Shown in pieces: positions 1-7,832 of a DNA stretch of 64,000 bases. The translations under genes and the position numbers were made by a program. This DNA is from Paractinoplanes pyxinae. Lineage in GTDB: Bacteria > Actinomycetota > Actinomycetes > Mycobacteriales > Micromonosporaceae. Position 1 is the first letter of the stretch, and each line of letters begins with the position of its first letter. The stretch spans positions 124,001 to 188,000 of the forward strand of contig NZ_JAPNTZ010000004.1 of assembly GCF_026626335.1 (NCBI RefSeq). The letters run 5' to 3'. The notes beneath the pieces are model-generated. The model searched no databases. It was not told the origin of the DNA and saw nothing but the letters and a program-made list of their open reading frames with translations.

Positions 1-356
1 CGAACACGCTGACCCCGCTGCCCGCGGTCTCCCGCGAGGCCGTGGAGCCGCTGGTGCTGATGCTGTCGCCGTTCGCGCCGCACCTGGCCGAGGAGCTGTG
101 GGGCAAGCTGGGTCACTCCGGCACGCTGGCCTACTCGGCGTTCCCGGTGGCCGACCCCGAGCAGCTGAAGGCCGAGTCGATCACCTACCCGGTGCAGGTG
201 AACGGCAAGGTCAAGGCGCGGGTCGAGGTGTCGCCGACCGCAACCGAGGACGAGGTGCGCGAGGCGGCCCTGGCCGCGGTGGACGACGTGGTCGCCGGCC
301 GCACCCCGAAGAAGGTCATCGTCGTGGCCGGCCGCCTGGTCAGCGTCGTCGTCTGA
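1..356 (+). CDS. leuS: Leucyl-tRNA synthetase, C-terminal fragment (5' end outside window)
   Basis: This is the last ~118 codons of leucyl-tRNA synthetase, which charges tRNA-Leu in the cytoplasm. The reading frame is open from position 3 to the TGA at 354-356. It begins in the anticodon-binding domain (LSPFAPHLAEELW) and ends with the small C-terminal domain (VNGKVKARVEV, then the lysine-containing end TPKKVIVVAGRLVSVVV), as usual for bacterial LeuRS. The start lies upstream of the window, so promoter and catalytic motifs cannot be seen. A strong hairpin follows 20 bases after the stop. Identification is by family-typical sequence and is secure. Confidence 0.96.
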   Translation, partial: NTLTPLPAVSREAVEPLVLMLSPFAPHLAEELWGKLGHSGTLAYSAFPVADPEQLKAESITYPVQVNGKVKARVEVSPTATEDEVREAALAAVDDVVAGRTPKKVIVVAGRLVSVVV

Positions 357-376
357 CGTTTCGTCCGGGAAAGCGA

Positions 377-406
377 AAACCCGCCGGCATCCGTGCCGGC
401 GGGTTT
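377..406. terminator. Bidirectional intrinsic terminator between leuS and the convergent membrane gene
   Basis: There is a perfect 13-bp inverted repeat (377-389 and 394-406) with a 4-nt loop. An A-rich left flank and a T-rich right flank (CCTTTT) let it work in both directions. It sits in the 63-bp gap between two convergent genes. Confidence 0.9.
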
Positions 407-419
407 CCTTTTCAGTCGG

Positions 420-1184
420 TCAGGCGGCGGCTGCGGCGGCCTTCTTGGCGGAGCGCTTCCACCAGATGATGATGCTGGTGGTGAGGGTGAAGCCGATCAG
501 GGCGGGAGCCAGCGAGAGCGGGCTCATCTCGCCCGGGCGGACCACCGCGGCGCCGATCACGGCGTACGAGACGGCCGACGGGATGGACGCCAGCGTGGTG
601 CCCAGCAGGTAGCGCTTGCGGCACACGCTGGTGGTGCCGTAGGCGTAGCCGACCAGGCCGAACGGGGCCAGCGGCAGGAACCGGACCAGCAGCACGGCCG
701 ACAGCCCGCGACGGTTGAGCCAGCCGTCCAGACGCTCGAGCTTGCCGCCCGTACGGGCCGAGAGGGCGCCCCGGCCGACCCAGCGGCCCGCGTAGTACGT
801 GGCGGCCGCCGCGATCACGGCGGCGGCCAGCGCGGTGGCGGCACCCGTCGCCGCACCGAGCACGGCGCCGCAGGCCAGCGTGATGGCCGTACGGGGAACC
901 AGGACCGACAACAGCAAGCCGCCGACCACGGCCATGACCACCGCGGCGGCCGGGCCCAGGCGGGCGAACTGGTCGGCGATGTCCTGCAGCGGTAGAACCG
1001 CCGCCGCCACGGCCACGGCCGCGACGACCACGCCGAGGATGCCGAACCGGATGAAACGGCGCTTCCATCCCATACCGGCGGCGGTCGGCGCCGGCTCGGA
1101 AAGCTGGAGAGCCTGCTGCGAAGGCTGAGGAACCTGAGGGGCCGCGAGGTTGGCGCCCCGCGGGGCGATCAGGATGTCAGTCAT
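420..1184 (-). CDS. TVP38/TMEM64 (VTT/DedA-like) integral membrane protein
   Basis: This 254-residue protein has about five or six hydrophobic segments (near residues 46-66, 78-97, 101-132, 165-183, 196-214 and 224-242). Residues 167-185 (VRFLPLAPFGLVGYAYGTT) carry the signature of the TVP38/TMEM64 family, also called VTT or SNARE-associated. The N-terminal ~40 residues are cytoplasmic and the C-terminus is Lys/Ala-rich. Some relatives are linked to lipid scrambling or membrane homeostasis; the substrate here is unknown. The ATG at 1184 has only a weak upstream G-rich stretch. It lies 36 nt downstream of gatD on the same strand, so it may be the last gene of a murT-gatD transcript. Confidence 0.85.
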   Translation of the reverse strand: MTDILIAPRGANLAAPQVPQPSQQALQLSEPAPTAAGMGWKRRFIRFGILGVVVAAVAVAAAVLPLQDIADQFARLGPAAAVVMAVVGGLLLSVLVPRTAITLACGAVLGAATGAATALAAAVIAAAATYYAGRWVGRGALSARTGGKLERLDGWLNRRGLSAVLLVRFLPLAPFGLVGYAYGTTSVCRKRYLLGTTLASIPSAVSYAVIGAAVVRPGEMSPLSLAPALIGFTLTTSIIIWWKRSAKKAAAAAA

Positions 1185-1220
1185 GCAGTAGTACCGCCCA
1201 ATGGCTCGTCGGGTCAGGTT

Positions 1221-1928
1221 TCAGGCGCCGGCGGCAGCGAGACGCTCGGCTCGCAGCCGGTCGGCCCAGGTGTCGTCGACCGGGGAAAGACTATCCGCGC
1301 CGATCGCCCAACGCAGTAGCAGATCGGCTATAGCTGGGTTGCGAGCGAGTGCGGGCCCGTGGGAGTACGTCCCCAGAATCTTCCCGTGCCATGCTCCCTC
1401 GGTCTGGCCGTCATTGCCAATGCCGGCCGTCACCCGGGCCAGCGGAGCGACGTCCGGGCCCAGGTGGGTGCGGCCGCCGTGATTTTCGAAACCGCTCAGC
1501 GGGGGCAGCCCCAGCCGGGGGTCGATGTCGCCCCGGATCTCGCCGACGGCGCGGGTCTCGCCCCGGTCGGAGTGCAGGTCGAGCAGGCCCAGCCCGGGGC
1601 ATTTGGCGCCCTTGGCGAAGAACGAGTGACCGAACAACTGGTAACCCGCGCAGATGGCCAGCACGGCCGCGCCCTGGTTGACCGCGCGGTGCAGGCCGCC
1701 GTCGTTGATCAGCCGCTGGGCGGCCAGGGCCTGCGGGCCGTCCTCGCCGCCGCCGATCAGGTAGATGTCGGCCGTCGAGGGCATCGGCTGGTCGGAGCGC
1801 ACCGAGTATGTCTCGACCGGGATGCCGCGGATCGCCGCCCGGCGGCCCAGGATCAGCAGGTTGCCGCGGTCCCCGTACGTGGAAAGAAGGTCCGGATAGA
1901 TCCAGACGATCCGCAGGGCCTCACTCAT
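1221..1928 (-). CDS. gatD: Lipid II isoglutaminyl synthase, glutamine amidotransferase subunit GatD
   Basis: This 235-residue class I (triad) glutaminase supplies ammonia to MurT, which amidates the alpha-carboxyl of D-Glu in lipid II to D-isoglutamine. The nucleophile is Cys93 in AICAGYQLFG and the catalytic His is His190 in GTYSHGP, nearly the same positions as in the characterised Staphylococcus aureus GatD (C94, H189). The ATG at 1928 has a good ribosome site (AAGGA about 9 nt upstream). It lies 33 nt after murT on the same strand, the standard murT-gatD order. Proximity to the dcw cluster fits a cell-wall role. Length is normal for the family. Confidence 0.95.
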   Translation of the reverse strand: MSEALRIVWIYPDLLSTYGDRGNLLILGRRAAIRGIPVETYSVRSDQPMPSTADIYLIGGGEDGPQALAAQRLINDGGLHRAVNQGAAVLAICAGYQLFGHSFFAKGAKCPGLGLLDLHSDRGETRAVGEIRGDIDPRLGLPPLSGFENHGGRTHLGPDVAPLARVTAGIGNDGQTEGAWHGKILGTYSHGPALARNPAIADLLLRWAIGADSLSPVDDTWADRLRAERLAAAGA

Positions 1929-1961
1929 GATTTTTCCTTATGTTTTCCGCCGCGGGGAAGC

Positions 1962-3197
1962 TCAGTTGACACGGTCCAACTCCGCTCGGATGTCCTGAAA
2001 TGCCGTGTAGTTGGCGATCACTTCGAGGCGCCCCATCGGGACGGACCGGATCGCCTCCTCGAAACTCAACACGTGCCGGAAGGCGATTCCGTTCACCTCG
2101 AGGCGTACGGCGAGGTCGTACGCCCGGTCGCCGGTGATCAGCACCGGGCGGTCGTGCAGGGGCGAGAAGTCGACGTCGTACAGCCAGGACGTGTCGAAGC
2201 CGTCGGGGTCACGCGCGTTGATGGAGAGCAGGGTGGGGGACTGCTCGGCCATGTCGAACGCCTCGAGCCAGCTGGCCGGGTTCTTGGCCAGCAGCAGCCG
2301 GATGTTGCGGCCGTCCCGGTCGACCTGGGCGTAGCGCCCGGCGATCGAGGCCACCGTCGACAGCCGGGGGAGCGCCTCGATCGGGCGGACCCCGAACTCG
2401 GCCGCCACGGCCAGCGCGGTGGCCGCGTTGCCGATGTTGACCGTGCCCGGCAGCTGCAGCTTGACCAGGTGCCAGTCGCCCCGGGGGTCGACCACGCCGT
2501 CGTCCTCGACCCGCCACTGGGCGGTGGGGCGGCGCAGCGGGCAGCCGGCGCACCACCAGTCGCCGTTGGCCCGCTCGATCGGGTGGCCGCTCTCGGGGCA
2601 GACAAAGGAGTCGTCGAGCCAGCGCTGGCCCGCGCTGAACCAGGTGATGTGCGAGGCGCCCTGGGCGGCCCAGACCACCATCGGGTCGTCGGCGTTGGCC
2701 ACCACGGCCACGTCGGGGTGCCCGGCCAGCGCGGTGCGCCACATCTGGGCCATCATCGCGACCTCTTTGGCCCGGTCGAGCTGGTCGCGCGAGAGGTTGA
2801 GCAGCGCCACCACGCGCGGGTTGGTCTCGTCGATCACCCGGGCCAGGTAGTGCTCGTCGACCTCGAGCACGGCGAACGGCGTGGCCCCCGCCTTGGCCAG
2901 GGCCGAGGTGTGCCCGGTGGGCATGTTGGCGCCGAACGAGTTGGTGGCCACCGGGCCGAGCACGCCGAGCCCGGCCGCGGCCAGCCGGGTGGTGGTGGTC
3001 TTGCCGTTGGTGCCGGAGACGAGCGCGATCGCCCGGCCGGCGGCCAGGTGGGTCAGCAGCTCAGGGTCGATCTTGAGGCCGATCCAGCCGCCGATGACCG
3101 AGCCGTCGCCGCGTCCCGCGGCCCTGGAGAGCGCGGCCGCGGTCTTCGACACGGAGGTCGCGACCTTGGCCCGCAGGGGCATTTTCCCGTCCGTCAC
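1962..3197 (-). CDS. murT: Lipid II isoglutaminyl synthase, Mur ligase subunit MurT
   Basis: MurT is a Mur-ligase homologue that activates D-Glu of lipid II with ATP and accepts ammonia from GatD. Visible features are the P-loop GTNGKTTTT (~62-70), the central Mur-ligase domain, an inserted zinc-ribbon-like segment (~200-219) and the C-terminal DUF1727 region with the conserved SWLYDVDF element. The ribbon is unusual: it reads CPESG...WWCAGC, so the second Cys of the usual CPxC pair is Ser. I chose the GTG at 3197 (411 aa) because a TACCCT box lies 7 nt upstream, as for leaderless mRNAs. ATG 3182 and an upstream ATG at 3293 are alternatives in the same frame. Confidence 0.93.
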   Translation of the reverse strand: MTDGKMPLRAKVATSVSKTAAALSRAAGRGDGSVIGGWIGLKIDPELLTHLAAGRAIALVSGTNGKTTTTRLAAAGLGVLGPVATNSFGANMPTGHTSALAKAGATPFAVLEVDEHYLARVIDETNPRVVALLNLSRDQLDRAKEVAMMAQMWRTALAGHPDVAVVANADDPMVVWAAQGASHITWFSAGQRWLDDSFVCPESGHPIERANGDWWCAGCPLRRPTAQWRVEDDGVVDPRGDWHLVKLQLPGTVNIGNAATALAVAAEFGVRPIEALPRLSTVASIAGRYAQVDRDGRNIRLLLAKNPASWLEAFDMAEQSPTLLSINARDPDGFDTSWLYDVDFSPLHDRPVLITGDRAYDLAVRLEVNGIAFRHVLSFEEAIRSVPMGRLEVIANYTAFQDIRAELDRVN

Positions 3198-3204
3198 GGC
3201 GACG

Positions 3205-3232
3205 AGGGTACCGGAACGGGAGGTTACGTCGA
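3205..3232 (-). promoter_or_regulatory. Putative leaderless promoter of murT-gatD
   Basis: Read on the minus strand, TCGACG (3227-3232), a 16-bp spacer and TACCCT (3205-3210) lie 7 nt before the GTG at 3197. The spacing matches a SigA-type promoter whose transcript starts at or next to the start codon. The -35 matches consensus at only 4 of 6 bases. Confidence 0.5.
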
Positions 3233-3639
3233 GTTGCCGTGAGTCCGGTTTCAGCATGGTGGACGGACACCGCCGGGAAGGCATTGAGATCAACCGTCAG
3301 ACGGAATCTATTTCGGCCGGTGACAGAGGTTTAAACGGCGGAAGAGTGAATATCGGGGTGCCGTCACCCGAATGGTGGCGAAGAATTATGTGTTCTGATT
3401 CACCCGTAACGTTAGACGCCCCGTAGTTCCCCCATTACGAATCGTCATGGCAATTCTTTCGTCCTGGTAACAAATCGGACAGGGTCTCATGTGCCAATCA
3501 CGCTGTGTCACCACATCGGATACTGCAACCTTCGAGAATTTCGGGTAGCAAGGTCTGGCCGGCAGCGCCCGCTGCCCGACTCGCGACGACCTGGTTCACG
3601 CCGAGCCCTGCCCCGGGCCGGTCGACGCGACCACCCGAG
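3233..3639. other. Intergenic region upstream of the riboswitch
   Basis: About 400 bases separate the divergent murT and NlpC/P60 units. I see no convincing coding frame. Short AT-richer patches (around 3300-3500) probably hold the promoter of the riboswitch-controlled gene, but no -35/-10 pair stands out. Confidence 0.5.
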
Positions 3640-3812
3640 CACCACGCACCACCAACACAGGCAAACGGGGGCAGGGACGGGGGACCCATTTGTGGTCCGC
3701 TCCGCGCCACCCGCTCCGGTGGCGATCACGGAGAAGGCCTTGGGGTGAAGTCGCCGAGAGGCGGCCGGGCAGCCTTCCCGCCCGAACCCGACAGCTAACC
3801 TCGCAGGCGTGC
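3640..3812 (+). ncRNA. c-di-AMP (ydaO/yuaA) riboswitch
   Basis: The 3' half carries the hallmark of the ydaO/yuaA class: CGAACCCGACAGCTAACCTC followed by the closing stem side GCAGGCGT (3782-3810). Further upstream are GGCAAACGGGG (3660-3670), GGGGGACCC (3678-3686) and the TTGGGGTGAA element (about 3739-3748). Spacing and order match the actinobacterial aptamer that binds c-di-AMP. It lies directly upstream of the ribosome site (GGAGGGA, 3814-3820) of an NlpC/P60 gene, a common target of this riboswitch in actinobacteria. The 5' boundary is approximate. I see no separate terminator, so control may act through the ribosome site. Confidence 0.88.
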
Positions 3813-3830
3813 CGGAGGGATATCTCTACC

Positions 3831-4640
3831 GTGCACGAACACAGTTCGAGCCGGGGCCGCCGCGTGCGCGGCGCCGGCACCATCGCACTGTCTCTGGGTC
3901 TCTGCCTCTGCGCCGGCCAGCTGATCGCCAGCTCGCCCGCCAGCGCGGCCACCGCCACCCCCATCACGGCGGCGGCTGCCTCGGCCAAGGTGAGGCCGGT
4001 CGTCAAGACCACGTACTCCACCCGCAAGGTGAAGGCCGGCGCCAGCATCAAGGTGACCGCCAAGTACATCAACCCGGCCAACGGCAAGGTCGTCACGTCC
4101 GGCCTGGTCCGCCTGCAGGCGTTCCGCAAGGGCAAGTGGGTCAACCAGACGTCGAAGAAGCTGGGCAGCAGCGGCACCGCGGCGCTGTCGTTCAAGCCCG
4201 GCGCCAGCGGCTACCTGCGTGCCGTCTACGCCGGCTCGTCGAAGTTCACCTCGCTGGCCGGCGGCAAGACGTACGTGAGCGTCGTGCCCAACGGCAACAA
4301 GATCATCAACGAGGCGAAGAAGCACGTCGGTTCGCTGTACAAGTTCGGCGCGGCCGGCCCCACCCGCTTCGACTGCTCGGGCTACACGATGTACGTCTAC
4401 AAGAAGACCATCGGTAAGAGCCTGCCGCACAAGGCGAACTCGCAGCAGAAGTACGGCAAGTCGGTCTCGAAGGGCAACAAGCAGATCGGCGACCTGATCA
4501 TCTTCCGGAACGGCTCGTACGGCTACCACGCCGGCATCTACGCCGGCAGCGGTTACATGTACGACTCCCCGCACACGGGCGCCCGCGTCTCCAAGCGCAA
4601 GATGATCGGCAGCAACTACGTGGTCCGCCGCCTCACCTAA
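3831..4640 (+). CDS. Secreted NlpC/P60 family cell-wall endopeptidase
   Basis: This 269-residue protein has a Sec signal peptide (Arg-rich start, hydrophobic core, Ala-x-Ala cleavage near residue 40). A ~90-residue Ig-like or stalk region rich in Lys/Gly/Thr follows, then a C-terminal NlpC/P60 domain. Catalytic residues are Cys182 (RFDCSGYT), His233 (GYHAGIYAG) and probably His248. Such enzymes cut stem peptides in peptidoglycan during growth or separation. The GTG at 3831 is preceded by GGAGGGA at 10 nt; a longer frame to 3690 would run through the riboswitch and is rejected. c-di-AMP control is expected from the riboswitch. Two terminators follow. Confidence 0.92.
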   Translation: MHEHSSSRGRRVRGAGTIALSLGLCLCAGQLIASSPASAATATPITAAAASAKVRPVVKTTYSTRKVKAGASIKVTAKYINPANGKVVTSGLVRLQAFRKGKWVNQTSKKLGSSGTAALSFKPGASGYLRAVYAGSSKFTSLAGGKTYVSVVPNGNKIINEAKKHVGSLYKFGAAGPTRFDCSGYTMYVYKKTIGKSLPHKANSQQKYGKSVSKGNKQIGDLIIFRNGSYGYHAGIYAGSGYMYDSPHTGARVSKRKMIGSNYVVRRLT

Positions 4641-4664
4641 GAGGCAGCAGGGCCAGGACTCAGC

Positions 4665-4691
4665 GGGGCGCGACCGGTTCGGTCGCGCCCC
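4665..4691 (+). terminator. Intrinsic terminator 1 after the NlpC/P60 gene
   Basis: An 11-bp perfect GC-rich stem (4665-4675 with 4681-4691) has a 5-nt loop and is followed by TCTGT. It lies 24 nt after the stop codon. Confidence 0.85.
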
Positions 4692-4700
4692 TCTGTCGTG

Positions 4701-4736
4701 CAGAGCGCGCATCGCCCCTCGGCGGTGCGCGCTCTG
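4701..4736 (+). terminator. Intrinsic terminator 2 after the NlpC/P60 gene
   Basis: An 11-bp perfect stem (4701-4711 with 4726-4736) contains a small inner CGCC/GGCG stem and is followed by CTGTTT. In tandem with the previous hairpin it insulates the dcw cluster from the riboswitch-controlled gene. Confidence 0.8.
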
Positions 4737-4958
4737 CTGTTTCCAGGCGCCCCCAACCCCTCCACTTTCCTCCCCGGCGGGGGTTGACAGGTTTGTTGTC
4801 TGGGCGTTTCGGGCGTGTTCGTGCCGGTTCTTGACACCGCGAGCTAGAGGATGTCGGAAACCGGACGGGGATGATCATGCTTGGCCCTCCACTTCGCCCC
4901 CACCTCGCTGAGCTGGGATTTCGCGTGCGAGCAACCTTCGCGACCCCGCTCATTCCGC
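4737..4958. other. Intergenic region upstream of mraZ
   Basis: These 222 bases carry no supportable gene. Two perfect TTGACA hexamers (4784-4789 and 4831-4836) are present, but neither has a TANNNT box at 16-18 bp. Two CTCCAC sequences (near 4760 and 4888) are the reverse complement of the GTGGAG unit found in the mraZ operator and might be distal sites. Confidence 0.4.
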
Positions 4959-5000
4959 TTGCGAGTGGAGGGAAGTGGAGTAGAGTGGAGCGCAGTGGCA
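4959..5000 (+). promoter_or_regulatory. mraZ promoter with four MraZ-type operator boxes
   Basis: Three GTGGAG boxes (4965-4970, 4975-4980, 4985-4990) and one GTGGCA (4995-5000) repeat with an exact 10-bp period. Known MraZ operators are tandem GTGG/TGGG repeats of about 10 bp upstream of mraZ. They overlap a candidate promoter TTGCGA (4959-4964), 16-bp spacer, TAGAGT (4981-4986), so MraZ bound here would block its own dcw promoter. Confidence 0.8.
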
Positions 5001-5088
5001 GGGCCGATGGCGAACCTCACCTGAGCGACCTGCCGACCCGAGTTGACAGGCGGACCGCGAACCGCCCGGGGGCAGAGGGGTGGCGCCG

Positions 5089-5520
5089 ATGTTCCTCGGC
5101 ACGCACACCCCGCGCCTCGATGACAAGGGGCGGCTGATCCTTCCGGCGAAGTTCCGAGATGAACTGGCGGGAGGTGTCGTGATCACCAAGGGGCAGGAAC
5201 GCTGCTTGTACGTGTTCCCGATGCCGGAGTTCCAGCGCATCGCCGGCCAGCTGCGTGAGGCGCCGGTCACCAACAAGGCGGCCCGGGCCTACGGCCGGGT
5301 CTTCTTCGCCAGCGCGCACGACGAGATCCCTGACAAGCAGGGCCGGGTCACCATCCCGGCGCACCTGCGCGGCTATGCGGGTCTCGACCGTGAGCTCGTG
5401 GTGATCGGGGCCAGCACCCGGGTCGAGATCTGGGACAAGCAGTCGTGGGAGGACTACCTCGCGGCGAGCGAGGACGAGTTCGCCGACATCGAGGAGGGGG
5501 TGCTGCCGGGCGGGCTGTAG
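5089..5520 (+). CDS. mraZ: Transcriptional regulator MraZ
   Basis: This 143-residue protein consists of two SpoVT/AbrB-like halves, [16 protein letters not shown] near the N-terminus and [13 protein letters not shown] in the second half. MraZ forms a ring-shaped oligomer and represses the dcw operon by binding tandem GTGG repeats, which are visible just upstream. I prefer ATG 5089 ([15 protein letters not shown]) because GAGGGG lies 8 nt before it; the in-frame GTG at 5080 overlaps that ribosome site. It is the first gene of the dcw cluster, and the 287-bp gap to rsmH is longer than usual. Confidence 0.95.
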   Translation: MFLGTHTPRLDDKGRLILPAKFRDELAGGVVITKGQERCLYVFPMPEFQRIAGQLREAPVTNKAARAYGRVFFASAHDEIPDKQGRVTIPAHLRGYAGLDRELVVIGASTRVEIWDKQSWEDYLAASEDEFADIEEGVLPGGL

Positions 5521-5596
5521 GTGTGGCACTCGGCCGGGCCGCGAAGACCCGGACGTCACCTCTTCCGTACTGCGAGATCTCCAGCCGCTCCCGCTC

Positions 5597-5620
5597 CTGG
5601 CGCCTCTTCCCCGGCGCCAG
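5597..5620 (+). repeat. Inverted repeat in the mraZ-rsmH gap
   Basis: An 8-bp perfect inverted repeat CTGGCGCC / GGCGCCAG has an 8-nt pyrimidine loop. No T-run follows, so a pause or RNA-stability element is more likely than a terminator. Nothing else is recognisable between mraZ and rsmH. Confidence 0.45.
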
Positions 5621-5807
5621 GCGCGTGTCCGGCCCGGCGTGAGTCCGATGGCAACGGGCGAGCACGGGGCTACGAGCGGATGGGGATCTGGCGGTACGGA
5701 CGGTCGTCCGGGTAACGCCGCGGAACGGTGAGGAACGCGGCGGTGTGGCGAGACAACCGGCAGGTCGGTGCCGGGCGGGGCGCGCGTGACAGCGAGTGGG
5801 GGTCGAC

Positions 5808-6869
5808 ATGGGGGAGCTTCGCGGCACGCACGTGCCGGTGCTGCTCGAGCGTTGCCTCGAGCTGCTGACCCCAGCCCTGCAGCGGCCGGGCGCCGTGCAC
5901 GTCGATTTCACGCTGGGCCTGGGCGGTCACGCCGAGGCCGTGCTCGAACGGTTCCCCGAGGTGGTGCTGGTCGGGCTGGACAGGGACACGGAAGCCCTGG
6001 CTCATTCCCGTCATCGCCTGGCCAAATTCGCCGGCCGTACGCATCTGGAGCACGCGGTCTACGACGAGCTGCCGCGGGTGCTCGACGAGCTCGACCTGGC
6101 CGTGTTCCACAGCGGACTGTTCGATCTGGGCGTCTCCTCGTTGCAGCTGGACGAGGCGGACAGGGGTTTCGCGTACGCGCAGGACGCCTCGCTCGACATG
6201 CGGATGGACCAGACTTCCGGCTTCACGGCCGAGCAGGTCGTCAACGACTACGAGCCGGGCGAGCTGGTGCGCATCCTGCGCCAGTACGGCGAGGAGAAGT
6301 TCGCGACGCGGATCGTCTCGACGATCGTGCGCGAGCGGCAGAAGGATCGGATCACGTCCACGGCCCGGCTGTCCGAGCTGGTCAAGGCGTCGATCCCGGC
6401 CGCCGCGCGACGAACGGGTGGAAATCCCGCGAAAAGAACGTTTCAGGCGCTACGTATTGAGGTAAATGGCGAACTCGCCACGCTCGAGGCGGCCGTTCCA
6501 GCCGCTTTGGACGCACTGGCCCCGAAAGGGCGCCTTGTGGTGATGAGCTACCAATCGTTGGAGGACAGGATCGTCAAGCGCGCCCTCACCGCGAGGACGC
6601 GCAGCACCGGGCCGGTCGACCTGCCGGTCGAACTGCCCGGGACGGGTCCGACACTGCGGCTGCTGACAAAGGGGTCGGAGCCGCCCACTGAGCAAGAGGT
6701 CGCGGACAACCCGCGAGCGGCTTCGGTGAAGCTGCGCGCGGTCGAGCGCCTCGATCGGCACGACGGCACGACCGGGGCCGCCCGCGAACGGCCCCGACTG
6801 TCTACAACGCACGGGGGACAAGGGCGGTTACGCCCGGGGGCACGGGAAGAGGGGGAGGGACAAGCATGA
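5808..6869 (+). CDS. rsmH: 16S rRNA (cytosine1402-N4)-methyltransferase RsmH
   Basis: This 353-residue SAM-dependent enzyme (formerly MraW) N4-methylates C1402 of 16S rRNA. The SAM-binding motif [13 protein letters not shown] and the family blocks [23 protein letters not shown] and [15 protein letters not shown] are all present. ATG 5808 ([16 protein letters not shown]) follows a G-rich GTGGGGG ribosome site; GTG 5796 is an in-frame alternative. The C-terminal ~40 residues are low-complexity and poorly conserved. It overlaps ftsL by ATGA, which suggests coupled translation. Confidence 0.95.
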   Translation: MGELRGTHVPVLLERCLELLTPALQRPGAVHVDFTLGLGGHAEAVLERFPEVVLVGLDRDTEALAHSRHRLAKFAGRTHLEHAVYDELPRVLDELDLAVFHSGLFDLGVSSLQLDEADRGFAYAQDASLDMRMDQTSGFTAEQVVNDYEPGELVRILRQYGEEKFATRIVSTIVRERQKDRITSTARLSELVKASIPAAARRTGGNPAKRTFQALRIEVNGELATLEAAVPAALDALAPKGRLVVMSYQSLEDRIVKRALTARTRSTGPVDLPVELPGTGPTLRLLTKGSEPPTEQEVADNPRAASVKLRAVERLDRHDGTTGAARERPRLSTTHGGQGRLRPGAREEGEGQA

Positions 6870-7828
6870 GCGAGCGCACCCAGGCGCCGCGGCCGGGGGG
6901 CCGGGCCGCGGATCCGCAGCGCCGGAGCACCGGACGCCGCGACACGACGGGCACCAGCCGCGATGCGGACGCTCCGGGAAACGCCGGCCGGGGGGCGCGG
7001 CGCTTCGCCGGTGCGGATGAGGACGGCGCTCCACGCCGGTCCGACACGCGCCGGTCAGGGACGCGGAGCGACGCGGGCCGCGAGCGGGGCGAGGCGCGTC
7101 AGGCGCGTTCCGCTGCGCGCGGTTCCGATTCCGTACGCGGTAAGGCCCGCGACACCGAGGCGGTCCGCAGCCGCGCTCAAGCTCGCGACACCGAAGGCGT
7201 CCGGGCCAAGGCGAGGGATACCGAGGGCGTCCGGGCCAAGGGCCGCATCGCCGAGGGCGCTCGCCTCTCGGCGCGCAAGCCCGAGCCGGTGCGGGGCCGG
7301 GGCCGCCGGGTGGAGGCTCCGGTCGACGGGGCGGCCGCCCTGCAGATCGACCTCTCGGCCGAGCCGCTGAAGGTGACCGACCCGGCCGCCGCCCCGCGTC
7401 TGCGGGTGGCTCCGCCGCCGCCGATCCACGGTGGACCGCGGGCGCCGTTCGTGGCGTCGGTCATCGGCGTGGTGGTCGTCGGGGTGCTCGGCATCCTGCT
7501 GATCAACACGAAGACCAACGAGAACTCGTTCCGCATCAGCGACATGCAGAAGCAGAACACCGCGCTCGAGAACCAGCGGCAGGACCTGGAGAACCAGGTG
7601 GTCGAGGCGTCCAGCATCGGCAACCTGGACGCCGCGGCCCGCCGGCTCGGGCTGGTCAAGGCGGACAGCGTGGCCCAGATCCGGCTGCCCGACGGGAAGA
7701 TCATCAACTTCGGGGTGCCGGCCACCGGCAAGCGTTCGCCGACCGCGCAGGAGGCCGTGGGCGAGACCAGCCCGGTCACTGACAAGGGGGCCGGAAACGT
7801 GACGCCCGCCGACGGCGCCGGGCGGTAG
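6866..7828 (+). CDS. ftsL: FtsL-type divisome protein with a long Arg-rich cytoplasmic tail
   Basis: This 320-residue single-pass protein has a ~194-residue Arg/Ala/Asp-rich disordered N-terminus, one membrane helix (~195-213) and a periplasm-side coiled coil ([20 protein letters not shown]). The topology and the rsmH-ftsI position identify it as FtsL, which scaffolds FtsI/FtsW at the septum. Residues 94-135 hold four ~10-residue repeats of the form [19 protein letters not shown] lies just before ATG 6866. The tail is much longer than in typical FtsL; sequence conservation is confined to the helix and coil, so the family call rests partly on synteny. Confidence 0.85.
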   Translation: MSERTQAPRPGGRAADPQRRSTGRRDTTGTSRDADAPGNAGRGARRFAGADEDGAPRRSDTRRSGTRSDAGRERGEARQARSAARGSDSVRGKARDTEAVRSRAQARDTEGVRAKARDTEGVRAKGRIAEGARLSARKPEPVRGRGRRVEAPVDGAAALQIDLSAEPLKVTDPAAAPRLRVAPPPPIHGGPRAPFVASVIGVVVVGVLGILLINTKTNENSFRISDMQKQNTALENQRQDLENQVVEASSIGNLDAAARRLGLVKADSVAQIRLPDGKIINFGVPATGKRSPTAQEAVGETSPVTDKGAGNVTPADGAGR

Positions 7829-7832
7829 CCGG

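Noticed and set aside
1962..3197. murT as the displaced murD
   Set aside because: The zinc-ribbon insert, DUF1727 C-terminus and adjacent gatD identify it as MurT; it does not replace the D-Glu ligase.
4784..4836. Two perfect TTGACA hexamers upstream of mraZ as promoters
   Set aside because: Neither has a TANNNT box at a 16-18 bp spacing; the promoter overlapping the MraZ boxes fits better.
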